The notes under the pieces were generated by a model that made no database searches, was not told the DNA's origin, and was given only the letters and a program-made list of their open reading frames with translations. The position numbers and the translations under genes are program-made. From Thiohalocapsa sp963704155 (lineage in GTDB: Bacteria; Pseudomonadota; Gammaproteobacteria; Chromatiales; Chromatiaceae), in the NCBI GenBank assembly GCA_963704155.1, contig CAVPHF010000032.1, positions 1 through 64,000 of the forward strand: 64,000 nucleotides of DNA, read 5' to 3'. Below, in pieces: positions 57,000 to 64,000 of the stretch. How positions within the stretch are numbered: the first letter of the stretch is position 1; each line of letters starts with the position of its first letter.

Positions 57000-58154
57000 A
57001 TGCGTGTTGCACAATCCTCCACGGTCGGCTCGTCGTTCTGGGTGGGCTTTGCGCTGCTGGCGGTGCTGATCCTGCTGGTGTTCCCGCTGGCCCTGGACAG
57101 TTTCCGGCTCAACCTCGTTGGTCGCTATCTGACCTATGCCTTCGTCGCCGTGGGGCTTGTGCTCTGCTGGGGCTATGGCGGCATCCTGAGTCTCGGTCAG
57201 GGTGTTTTCTTCGGCCTCGGGGGATACTGCCTGGCAATGTTTCTGAAGCTTGAGTCCTCCACGCCCGAGGCGACGGCCATCCAGTCCACGCCCGGCATTC
57301 CTGATTTCATGGACTGGAACCAGATCACCAGCCTGCCCTGGTTCTGGGAGCCCTTCAACAGCCTCCCGATCGCCCTGATCGCGGTCTTGCTGGTGCCTGC
57401 GGTGTTCGCCTACATCATCGGCGTGGCCATGTTCAAGCGCCGGGTCAGCGGCGTCTACTTCGCGATCATTACCCAGGCAATCGCCGCGATCATGACCATT
57501 CTGATCATTGGTCAGCAGGGATATACCGGCGGTATCAACGGCATTACGGACCTTAGAACCATGCTCGGCTGGGACATTCGCACCGAGCAGGCGAAGACCA
57601 TCCTCTACTTCGTCAACGCGGTTCTGTTACTCGCCGCGCTGCTGCTGTCACGCTGGATACTGAACTCGAAACTCGGCCGAATCCTGATCGCCATGCGCGG
57701 CAAGGAGGACCGTGTTCGCTTTTCGGGCTACAGCGTCGCGAACTTCAAGATCTTCATCTTCTGCGTCGCCGCGGCCATGTCTGGTGTCGGCGGCGCGATG
57801 TTCACGCTGCAGTTCGGCTTCATGTCGCCGTCCTTCGTCGGCATCGTGCCCTCCATCGAGATGGTTATCTTCGCCGCCGTCGGCGGACGTCTGTCGATTC
57901 TCGGGGCGGTCTATGGAGCGCTGCTCGTGAACTGGGCCAAGAGCGCCTTTTCCGAGGCATTCCCGGAGCTCTGGCTGTTTGCGATGGGTGCGCTCTTCAT
58001 CGCCGTTGTGATGGCGTTTCCGAATGGACTTGCTGGACTGTACAGCAGCTACGTCGCTCCATTGTTTCCGAGGCTTCGGACCTGGGCACAGAGCACACGC
58101 GGCTCCTCGGGCGCGGCCCCGGCGGCCTATCCCGCGGCCAAGACGGAGGTCTGA
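57000..58154 (+). CDS. urtC: urea/amide ABC transporter permease
   Basis: The 384-residue protein is a LivM/UrtC-type permease with about ten helices (YLTYAFVAVGLVLCWGYGGI, LSLGQGVFFGLGGYCLAMFL, VSGVYFAIITQAIAAIMTIL). It has the conserved loop LIAMRGKEDRVRFSGYSVAN that contacts the ATPases and GRLSILGAVYGALLVNWAKS near the end. The start ATG at 57000 lies 12 bp after the urtB stop with a GAGG-type ribosome site. It is longer than LivM, as is normal for UrtC, because of an extracellular insertion between helices (residues 85-120). Confidence 0.92.
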   Translation: MRVAQSSTVGSSFWVGFALLAVLILLVFPLALDSFRLNLVGRYLTYAFVAVGLVLCWGYGGILSLGQGVFFGLGGYCLAMFLKLESSTPEATAIQSTPGIPDFMDWNQITSLPWFWEPFNSLPIALIAVLLVPAVFAYIIGVAMFKRRVSGVYFAIITQAIAAIMTILIIGQQGYTGGINGITDLRTMLGWDIRTEQAKTILYFVNAVLLLAALLLSRWILNSKLGRILIAMRGKEDRVRFSGYSVANFKIFIFCVAAAMSGVGGAMFTLQFGFMSPSFVGIVPSIEMVIFAAVGGRLSILGAVYGALLVNWAKSAFSEAFPELWLFAMGALFIAVVMAFPNGLAGLYSSYVAPLFPRLRTWAQSTRGSSGAAPAAYPAAKTEV

Positions 58155-58155
58155 G

Positions 58156-58902
58156 ATGACTACCCCGAAGCAATTCGTGCTGTCCATCGAGGGACTTTCC
58201 GTGTCGTTCGATGGGTTCAAGGCGGTCGACGACCTGTCGCTCTACGTCGATGAGAACGAGATCCGCGTCATCATCGGACCCAATGGCGCGGGAAAGACGA
58301 CCGTGCTCGATCTGATCTGCGGCCGAACCAAGGCGGACTCCGGTTCCATCATGTTCCGCGACAAGGAACTGACGAAGATGCGTGAGAACCAGATCGTCCG
58401 CGCGGGGGTAGGGCGCTTCTTCCAGAATCCTTCCATTTACGAGGAACTCTCGGTCTTCGAAAACCTTGAATTGTCCTTCCCGAGAGGGCGAGGGGTCTTC
58501 GGTTCGCTGTTCTTCCATCGGGACGCGGAAGTCGTCGAACGGGTGGAACAAGTGGCCGAGACGATCTTCTTGGCCGACCACCTCAACGACACCGCGGGCG
58601 AATTGAGCCACGGGCAGCAGCAGTGGCTGGAGATCGGGATGCTGCTGGTTCAGGACCCGGCCTTGATGATGCTCGACGAGCCGGTGGCCGGAATGAGCGT
58701 GACGGAACGCCGCCAGACCGCGGAGCTGCTGCAGCAGATCATCAAAGACCGCTCCGTGATCGTGGTCGAGCACGATATGAATTTCGTCGCCGACATTGCT
58801 CACCGGGTAACGGTCATGCATCAGGGGCGCATCCTGTCGGAGGGCTCCATGGATCACGTGCAGTCCGACCCGCGCGTGAAAGAAGTCTATTTGGGCCACT
58901 GA
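58156..58902 (+). CDS. urtD: urea/amide ABC transporter ATPase
   Basis: The start ATG at 58156 lies one base after the urtC stop, giving 248 residues. ABC motifs are Walker A GPNGAGKTT, Q-loop VGRFFQNPSIYEELSVFEN, signature ELSHGQQQWLEIGM, Walker B LMMLDEPVAGMSVTERR and switch His in VIVVEHDMNF. The signature L-S-H-G-Q (instead of L-S-G-G-Q) is typical of UrtD. It is the LivG-like ATPase of the transporter, acting at the cytoplasmic face with UrtE. Confidence 0.93.
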   Translation: MTTPKQFVLSIEGLSVSFDGFKAVDDLSLYVDENEIRVIIGPNGAGKTTVLDLICGRTKADSGSIMFRDKELTKMRENQIVRAGVGRFFQNPSIYEELSVFENLELSFPRGRGVFGSLFFHRDAEVVERVEQVAETIFLADHLNDTAGELSHGQQQWLEIGMLLVQDPALMMLDEPVAGMSVTERRQTAELLQQIIKDRSVIVVEHDMNFVADIAHRVTVMHQGRILSEGSMDHVQSDPRVKEVYLGH

Positions 58903-58918
58903 GCGACGGAGGCACGAA

Positions 58919-59608
58919 ATGCTGCAGGTCAATGACTACCGTGTCGCCTATGGGCGGAGCGAGGTACTCCATGGACTGAACTTCGCGCTCGGAAGCAATG
59001 AGATCCTTGCCGTCATGGGCCGCAACGGCATGGGGAAGAGCACCCTGATGCAGGCCATGATGGGGGTCATTCCGAGCACATCGGGACGCGTCAGTATCGG
59101 GGACAGCGATGTCAGCCGGATGAAGAGTCATCAACGGGTTGCCGCGGGGCTCGCCTATGTGCCCCAGGGACGCTGGATCTTCTCGGCACTGACAGTCGAG
59201 GAGAACATCGAGACCGGACTGGCCGCGTCCGGGCGGCGTCAGGTGCCGGATGACATCTACGAGCTCTTTCCAGTGCTTCGGGAGATGCGTCGGCGCCGCG
59301 GCGGCAACCTGTCTGGCGGTCAGCAGCAGCAACTGGCGATCGCGCGTGCGCTGGCCACCAATCCGAAGGTGCTGCTGCTCGACGAGCCCACCGAGGGCAT
59401 CCAGCCGTCGATCATTCTTGAAATGGCGCGGGTGCTGAAACGCATTCGCGACGAGCGCGGACTCTCGATCATCGTGTCAGAGCAGGTGGTCAGTTTCGCG
59501 TTGGATGTGGCTGACCGCGTCCTGGTGCTCGAGAACGGCAACATCGTCCACGAGGATCTTCGTGAGCAGGTGGATGAGGAAAAGATTGCCGGCTATCTGA
59601 CTGTTTGA
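58919..59608 (+). CDS. urtE: urea/amide ABC transporter ATPase
   Basis: The 229-residue protein is the LivF-like ATPase: Walker A GRNGMGKSTL, Q-loop VPQGRWIFSALTVEEN, signature NLSGGQQQQLAIARAL and Walker B LLLDEPTEGIQPS. It starts 16 bp after urtD with GACGGAGG upstream. The features (MGRNGMGKSTLMQAMMGVIP, FALDVADRVLVLENGNIVHE) are those of UrtE. It closes the transporter part of the operon; formamidase follows after about 100 bp, which includes a short GGGACA/TGTCCC stem. Confidence 0.93.
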   Translation: MLQVNDYRVAYGRSEVLHGLNFALGSNEILAVMGRNGMGKSTLMQAMMGVIPSTSGRVSIGDSDVSRMKSHQRVAAGLAYVPQGRWIFSALTVEENIETGLAASGRRQVPDDIYELFPVLREMRRRRGGNLSGGQQQQLAIARALATNPKVLLLDEPTEGIQPSIILEMARVLKRIRDERGLSIIVSEQVVSFALDVADRVLVLENGNIVHEDLREQVDEEKIAGYLTV

Positions 59609-59707
59609 CCGATGCCGTTTCCTGGGGACACGCGAGGACGCCCTGTCCCTAAGCCTGGCAAGGACGATTAGCAAACCCTTAGATGCGCTCACGCGCCGGA
59701 GACCACT

Positions 59708-60943
59708 ATGACCGATAAACTGATTAGCATCGATCGCAGCCAGTCGCCGTACTCCAACGACATGATCCACAACCGCTGGCATCCGGACATCCCGATGGTG
59801 GCCAAGGTGAAGCCCGGCGATGACTTTGTCGTGGAGTGCTATGACTGGACGGGCGGCCAGATCAAGAATGACGACAGCGCCGAGGATGTTCGGGATGTTG
59901 ACCTGTCCCAGGTCCACTTTCTCAGCGGACCGATCGGGGTCGAGGGGGCAGAACCCGGCGATCTGCTGGTTGTGGACATCCTGGACATCGGTGCCTTCGG
60001 CGATTGCGAGTGGGGCTTCAACGGATTCTTCTCGCGCCAGAACGGCGGAGGCTTCCTGACCGATCACTTTCCCGAGGCACAGAAGTCGATCTGGGACTTC
60101 AACGGCATGTTCACCCGCTCCAGGCATGTTCCGGGTGTCGAGTTCGCGGGTCTGATCCATCCGGGCCTAATCGGCTGTCTGCCATCGAAGGCGATGCTCG
60201 ATGAGTGGAACAAGCGGGAGGCCGAACTCTTCAACACCGATCCCAATCGGGTTCCGGCACTGGCGACCTTGCCCTATGCGGATACGGCACACATGGGGCG
60301 CATGAGCAAGGATGCGGCCAAGGTGGCAGCCGCCGAGGCCGCGCGCACGGTTCCGCCACGAGAGCACGGCGGCAACTGCGACATCAAGGACTTGTCGAGA
60401 GGCTCCCAGGTTTACTTCCCAGTCTATGTGGACGGTGCCGGTCTCTCGGTCGGCGACCTGCACTTCAGCCAGGGAGATGGCGAGATCACCTTCTGCGGCG
60501 CCATCGAGATGGCGGGCTGGATCCACATGCGGGTCAATCTTGTCAAGGGCGGCATGGCAAAATACGGGATCAAGAACCCCATCTTCAAGCCCAGCCCGAT
60601 CACGCCCAAGTACGACGACTATCTGATCTTTGAGGGCATCTCAGTCGACGAGAAGGGCAAACAGCACTACCTCGACGTGCATATCGCCTACCGCCAGGCC
60701 TGCCTGAACGCCATCGAATACCTGAAAAAATTCGGCTACACAGGGGCTCAGGCCTACGCGATATTGGGTACGGCTCCAGTTCAGGGACACATCAGTGGCG
60801 TCGTCGACATCCCGAATGCCTGCGCAACCCTTTGGCTGCCCACCGAGATCTTCAGCTTCGATGTGCAGCCAAACGCGAACGGCCCGGTCAAGGCCATCAC
60901 CGGTTCCGTCGATGTTCCCCTGGCGCCGGACCTGGGAGGATAA
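59708..60943 (+). CDS. fmdA: formamidase
   Basis: The 411-residue protein belongs to the FmdA_AmdA family at normal length. Typical blocks are WHPDIPMVAKVKPGDDFVVE, HFLSGPIGVEGAEPGDLLVV, VPGVEFAGLIHPGLIGCLPS, PPREHGGNCDIKDLSRGSQV and VGDLHFSQGDGEITFCGAIE. It hydrolyses formamide (or other short amides) to formate and ammonia in the cytoplasm. Its place right after urtABCDE and before fmdB mirrors the fmd cluster of Methylophilus. The operon therefore links uptake and breakdown of amides as a nitrogen source. Confidence 0.94.
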   Translation: MTDKLISIDRSQSPYSNDMIHNRWHPDIPMVAKVKPGDDFVVECYDWTGGQIKNDDSAEDVRDVDLSQVHFLSGPIGVEGAEPGDLLVVDILDIGAFGDCEWGFNGFFSRQNGGGFLTDHFPEAQKSIWDFNGMFTRSRHVPGVEFAGLIHPGLIGCLPSKAMLDEWNKREAELFNTDPNRVPALATLPYADTAHMGRMSKDAAKVAAAEAARTVPPREHGGNCDIKDLSRGSQVYFPVYVDGAGLSVGDLHFSQGDGEITFCGAIEMAGWIHMRVNLVKGGMAKYGIKNPIFKPSPITPKYDDYLIFEGISVDEKGKQHYLDVHIAYRQACLNAIEYLKKFGYTGAQAYAILGTAPVQGHISGVVDIPNACATLWLPTEIFSFDVQPNANGPVKAITGSVDVPLAPDLGG

Positions 60944-60947
60944 CCCC

Positions 60948-61295
60948 ATGCCCCTGTATGAATTCGACTGCCCCAGTTGCGGCGCCTTTGACCAACTGCG
61001 GCCGCTGTCCCTGAGCTCCAGTTCTTGCGAATGCCCCGAGTGCGGGGCCGAATCGAAACGCGTGATCCTGACTGTCCCGGCAATACTCGGCATGGATTCC
61101 GGACTGCGCTATGCCCACGCCACCAATGAGCGCAGTGCGAGCGCTCCGGAGGTCTCGACGACCGAGACTCGGACGCACAAGCACGGGGCCGGTTGTGCCT
61201 GCTGCGGTGGGGGTCCAAGCAAGTCCAGGACGCTGAAAACCGCCGACGGCGGCAAGACCTTCCCGCGGGATCGACCCTGGATGATCAGCCACTGA
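60948..61295 (+). CDS. fmdB: FmdB family zinc-ribbon protein
   Basis: GGGAGGATAACCCC leads to the ATG at 60948, four bases after the fmdA stop. The 115-residue protein opens with the FmdB zinc ribbon MPLYEFDCPSCGAFDQLRPL and the second Cys pair in CECPECGAESKRVIL. A His/Cys-rich tail follows (THKHGAGCACCGGG), which may bind metal. In Methylophilus FmdB is thought to regulate the fmd genes, though the family is broad and mostly uncharacterised. It is the last gene of the operon. Confidence 0.88.
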   Translation: MPLYEFDCPSCGAFDQLRPLSLSSSSCECPECGAESKRVILTVPAILGMDSGLRYAHATNERSASAPEVSTTETRTHKHGAGCACCGGGPSKSRTLKTADGGKTFPRDRPWMISH

Positions 61296-61738
61296 CAGGA
61301 ACCGGACGCTCCTGTTGTTCCCAGGGATGGGTCGTCAACCGTTACCTGGTAGGTTTATCGCAAGGATCGGGCTAGCGTCGCATTGAATCAGGCGACGAAA
61401 TCGAGCAGGCAATTGCTCGGTTCTTCGGTGGAGGAGAAATCGCCGTATCGGATAAGTTCGGATCGTCCGCTCGCTGGAACGCCTACAGTCACCGTGCGAC
61501 GCTGAGGCGCCCTGTTGCGCCGGCGACTAGCCGTGCTTGCTGCTTGAGCGCTCCGGCATTGGCGCCTTCGCCAACGCGTTGTCGCACCTCGTGATGGCGG
61601 GACCTGCCGAGACAACGCCGCCGGCGTATAGGGGTCGGGGGCCGCAAGCTGCTTGATTCTGGATGCGTCCCTTAGTTAGGCCTCGACCGCGGATATCCAG
61701 ACCGCGAGCGGCCGCTGCATCAGGCTCCGGACGGGGCT
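61296..61738. other. intergenic stretch between fmdB and the NUDIX gene
   Basis: About 440 bp between convergent genes. Short frames on both strands lack domains. I see no clear intrinsic terminator with a T-run and no RNA gene. Confidence 0.4.
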
Positions 61739-62404
61739 TCAGCATTCATCGTCAACCGGCCAAGGATCTTCGCCGATCGGCCGGCAGCCCAAGGCATCCA
61801 GCAGGTCCAGCGTGATCTGGGCACTAACCCCCCACAGCAGTTCGCCGTCGTGCTCGTCGAAGAAGACGACGCGCCGTCCTTGCGGATGGTTAGGCCCAGG
61901 CCAGACCTCCACCCGGTAGCGCCCTGGGGCCGCTAGCCAGTCCAACGGAATACTGAATATGCGAGCGACTTCGCCGGGCTCGGGCCGCAGCGGCTGAGGC
62001 CAGGGAATGAAGCCAACGACCGGTTGGACCAAAAAGTTGCTGACGGTGCGGAGCTTACGCAGCCGGCCCATGATCTGAACCTGGTCGGCCGGCAGCGCGA
62101 TCTCCTCCTGAGCCTCGCGCAGGGCCGCGGCGTCCAAGTTCGCGTCGACAGGCTCGACGCGCCCGCCCGGAAAGCCGACCTGGCCGCTGTGCAGATCCTT
62201 AAGGTGCTCAGTTCGCCGGATCAGCAGCAACCGCCAGCGCCCATCCAGTTGGAACAGCGGGAGCAGCACCGCGGCCGGTTGGGGAGTCGGTGCGGCATGC
62301 CCTGCCAGCTGATCTGTGGGGGGCGATGGAGGTCGGTCACTCAGCCGTTTGGAGATGAGGTCAGGGTCGAGCCGGTTGACAAGAGAGGATCGGGAATCGA
62401 GCAT
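61739..62404 (-). CDS. nudL: CoA pyrophosphatase (NUDIX hydrolase)
   Basis: From the ATG at 62404 the protein is 221 residues. It has the CoA-type signature LKDLHSGQVGFPGGRVEP followed by the NUDIX box (G-G-R-V-E-P ... ALREAQEEIAL). The usual Gly near the end of the box is Ala (EEIAL), a common change. This subfamily (COG0494 NudL/YeaB) cleaves CoA and CoA thioesters to 3',5'-ADP and 4'-phosphopantetheine. It is cytoplasmic. It lies downstream of crtA on the same strand, with 118 bp between, so co-transcription with the carotenoid gene is possible. Confidence 0.85.
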   Translation of the reverse strand: MLDSRSSLVNRLDPDLISKRLSDRPPSPPTDQLAGHAAPTPQPAAVLLPLFQLDGRWRLLLIRRTEHLKDLHSGQVGFPGGRVEPVDANLDAAALREAQEEIALPADQVQIMGRLRKLRTVSNFLVQPVVGFIPWPQPLRPEPGEVARIFSIPLDWLAAPGRYRVEVWPGPNHPQGRRVVFFDEHDGELLWGVSAQITLDLLDALGCRPIGEDPWPVDDEC

Positions 62405-62522
62405 CGGTCGCCCCCAAAACGCGGCAAAGGAATGACGTCGGGTCTCCCAACGGGGAAAGGAACCCGCACCCGGCCTTCGGGCAAGCGCATCAGCTCTGGC
62501 AAAGGCGCGGCAGACGACGAGC

Positions 62523-63296
62523 CTAACGCCGGCCGCCGCGCCTTGTCTCATCCGCGCCTGCGGGTGGGCGCGTGCTGGAGGCGATGCGTCCAGCGTCCGC
62601 GAGCTGTTGCAGCTTCGGATATCGGATGATGTCGCCGTCGATGCGCTTGATTGCAAAGCGTACGAACAGCGATTCGGTCAGCCAGTGTTCGCCGCGCGAG
62701 GCCTTGCTGATCTGATGGTGGGGTGTTTGGCGGTAGGCGAAGGCCTGCATCGAGGCGAGGTCTTCCCAGACGCTAAAGGTGGCCAAGGTCAGCAATGGAT
62801 GTTCGCCGAAACCGATGTGGTAGGCGCAGCCTTGCGCCTGTCGAAGCCCGTCGCGCACGTGCGGGACGCTGCGCCAAAAGTCCGGGGCTCGCGCGGCGGT
62901 GACGCGCGCGTGGGTCAGGACGACGAGCGGTCGGTCGTCGAGCCGCTCGCCCGAGTAGTCGAAGACGGCCTCGTCGTCCCAGGTGCCGTGGCCGCGCGCC
63001 GGCACCAACGAAAAATGCAGTTGCTCGATACTCGGGCGCGCGACCCAGCGATAGAGCCGGCTCTGGCGCAGCTGCTCCTGCCGGCTTGGATCATCGAGGG
63101 CGCTCATCAGACAATATCGATTGAAGTCGGGCGCGATGCTGAAACCGTCGCGGCTGCCGCAGCCCATCAGCCGGATCATGCCCTTGGGCATCCGTCCGCC
63201 TGCCGCCATGCCCTGAAACCCCATCAGGATGAAGGCGCTCAGCGCATGGCTGGGCGGATAGCGGAAGAAGCTGAAGACGACTTCATTGAATGCCAT
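62523..63296 (-). CDS. crtA: spheroidene monooxygenase
   Basis: From the ATG at 63296 the protein is 257 residues (an ATG at 63308 is also possible). It carries the CrtA pattern: FSFFRYPPSHALSAFILMGF, KLMGCGS-like IRLMGCGSRDGFSIAPDFNR, VFDYSGERLDDRPLVVLTHA and HIGFGEHPLLTLATFSVWED. CrtA introduces keto groups into acyclic carotenoids such as spheroidene using O2. It is divergent from crtI with a shared control region. Its presence marks the edge of a photosynthesis or carotenoid cluster. The last 25 residues are basic and not conserved. Confidence 0.9.
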   Translation of the reverse strand: MAFNEVVFSFFRYPPSHALSAFILMGFQGMAAGGRMPKGMIRLMGCGSRDGFSIAPDFNRYCLMSALDDPSRQEQLRQSRLYRWVARPSIEQLHFSLVPARGHGTWDDEAVFDYSGERLDDRPLVVLTHARVTAARAPDFWRSVPHVRDGLRQAQGCAYHIGFGEHPLLTLATFSVWEDLASMQAFAYRQTPHHQISKASRGEHWLTESLFVRFAIKRIDGDIIRYPKLQQLADAGRIASSTRPPAGADETRRGGRR

Positions 63297-63394
63297 GGAC
63301 GTGCGCATGCCAGCTGATCTGGACAGATGGTCGTGTCAGCCGCGCTGCCGATGAGCGCGCCGCGGCGCGCTCGTCTGAGGTCCGCTGTCGCGAA

Positions 63395-63412
63395 TGTGCT
63401 TGACACGCGACA
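63395..63412. promoter_or_regulatory. PpsR/CrtJ-like site (TGT-N12-ACA), crtA-proximal
   Basis: TGTGCTTGACACGCGACA has the TGT-N12-ACA spacing of PpsR/CrtJ repressor sites and ends in the preferred GACA. It lies about 100 bp upstream of the crtA start. Confidence 0.5.
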
Positions 63413-63457
63413 AGAACAGTGCGGCTTCTATGTTGCAATTATCGGTCAACCAGCTGC

Positions 63458-63480
63458 TATACTGTCAAACATTATTGACA
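63458..63480. promoter_or_regulatory. crtI promoter with overlapping PpsR/CrtJ site
   Basis: TGTCAAACATTATTGACA (63463-63480) fits the full TGTC-N10-GACA consensus. Its first base overlaps a -10-like TATACT (63458-63463), which has TTGCAA 19 bp upstream (63433-63438). A repressor bound here would block the start of crtI transcription. Confidence 0.6.
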
Positions 63481-63499
63481 TAAGCGTAGGTTGACACTT

Positions 63500-64000
63500 G
63501 TGACAGCGGCCCCGCCCAGCACCAATGCCGTCACCGGCATCATCGATGCCCAGCGCCAAGCCGGCGCGCCGGCCCAGGCCAGGCGGAAGCCTCATGCGGT
63601 GGTCATCGGCAGCGGCTTCGGCGGTCTGGCTGCGGCAATTCGGCTGGGCCATCGCGGCTATCGCGTCACGGTGCTGGAGAAGCTCGACAAGCCGGGCGGG
63701 CGCGCTTACGTCCACCAGGCCGACGGCTTCACATTCGACGCCGGGCCCACCATCATCACCGCGCCCTTCCTGCTGGAAGAACTGTGGCAGCTCTGTGGCC
63801 GGCGTTTCCAGGACGACATCGACCTGGTCGCGATGGACCCCTTCTATCGTATTCGCTTCGACAGCGGCGAGACCTTCGATACCAACGGCGATGCCGAGGC
63901 GATGCGTGCGCAGGTTGCGCGCTTCTCGCCCGCGGATGTCGACGGCTATGATCGATTCATCGCGGCCAGCGAGAAGATCTTTCAGGTCGGCTTCCAGGAG
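63500..64000 (+). CDS. crtI: phytoene desaturase, 3' partial
   Basis: The frame runs off the right edge (167 codons seen). I read from GTG at 63500; TTG at 63491 is the alternative, and no in-frame ATG is near. The FAD-binding dinucleotide fold is clear (HAVVIGSGFGGLAAAIRLGH, VLEKLDKPGGRAYVH), followed by the CrtI-specific TFDAGPTIITAPFLLEELW. CrtI desaturates phytoene to neurosporene or lycopene at the membrane. It is divergent from crtA and both should be controlled by the PpsR-type sites between them. Confidence 0.93.
   Translation, partial: MTAAPPSTNAVTGIIDAQRQAGAPAQARRKPHAVVIGSGFGGLAAAIRLGHRGYRVTVLEKLDKPGGRAYVHQADGFTFDAGPTIITAPFLLEELWQLCGRRFQDDIDLVAMDPFYRIRFDSGETFDTNGDAEAMRAQVARFSPADVDGYDRFIAASEKIFQVGFQE

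Overview
The window looks like a chromosomal segment of a high-GC purple sulfur bacterium (Gammaproteobacteria, most likely Chromatiaceae). The evidence is a photosynthesis-gene edge at the right end (crtA and the start of crtI, with PpsR/CrtJ-type TGT-N12-ACA sites between them), sulfur-oxidation genes (soxY, soxZ, a DsrE-like protein, a rhodanese), polyhydroxybutyrate genes (phaP, phaB) beside hemF, and gammaproteobacterial-type housekeeping genes such as a full-length lhr helicase. The family assignment is inference from gene content; no rRNA or tRNA gene was seen.

Layout. 1-16 kb is accessory and eroded: a frameshifted NHL/Vgb-like propeller protein, an AT-richer secreted protein with two compensating frameshifts, IS66, IS91 and DUF6431-type transposase remnants, an AAA ATPase whose DUF4276 partner is cut to about 13 codons, an Abhydrolase_9 membrane protein, DUF3611 and DUF2252 proteins, a GltP/DctA-type symporter broken by two in-frame TAG codons, and an Anbu proteasome-like peptidase. 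16-35 kb holds mostly intact single genes: cupin, CadC-like regulator with TPRs, S1C protease, cardiolipin synthase, Rap1a/Tai-type protein, glycine-zipper lipoprotein, aldo/keto reductase, Lhr helicase, rhodanese, DUF3047, DsrE and CMD proteins, and a beta-lactamase-fold hydrolase pseudogene. 35-40 kb is a TetR-controlled RND efflux operon that has decayed by frameshifts and deletions. 40-50 kb has an AbrB/PIN toxin-antitoxin pair, the phaP-phaB unit with three operator-like palindromes, hemF, soxYZ and a DUF2868/DUF3482-GTPase pair.

50-61.3 kb is the most coherent module: a urea/short-chain-amide ABC transporter (urtABCDE or fmdDEF type), formamidase fmdA and fmdB, transcribed divergently from an unusual two-component system. 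Its sensor is one polypeptide with an NCS1 (cytosine/uracil/allantoin-type) permease, a nine-Cys block, a histidine kinase and a receiver domain; a LuxR-type response regulator overlaps its stop codon. A transporter-like sensor that reads an amide, ureide or hydantoin and switches on uptake and hydrolysis is the simplest reading. 61.7-64 kb has a CoA-type NUDIX hydrolase and the carotenoid genes.

Several genes carry single frameshifts near their 3' ends or in-frame TAG codons, while lhr, urtABCDE, fmdA and the sensor kinase are clean. From this sequence alone I cannot separate true gene decay from assembly indels; read mapping would settle it.
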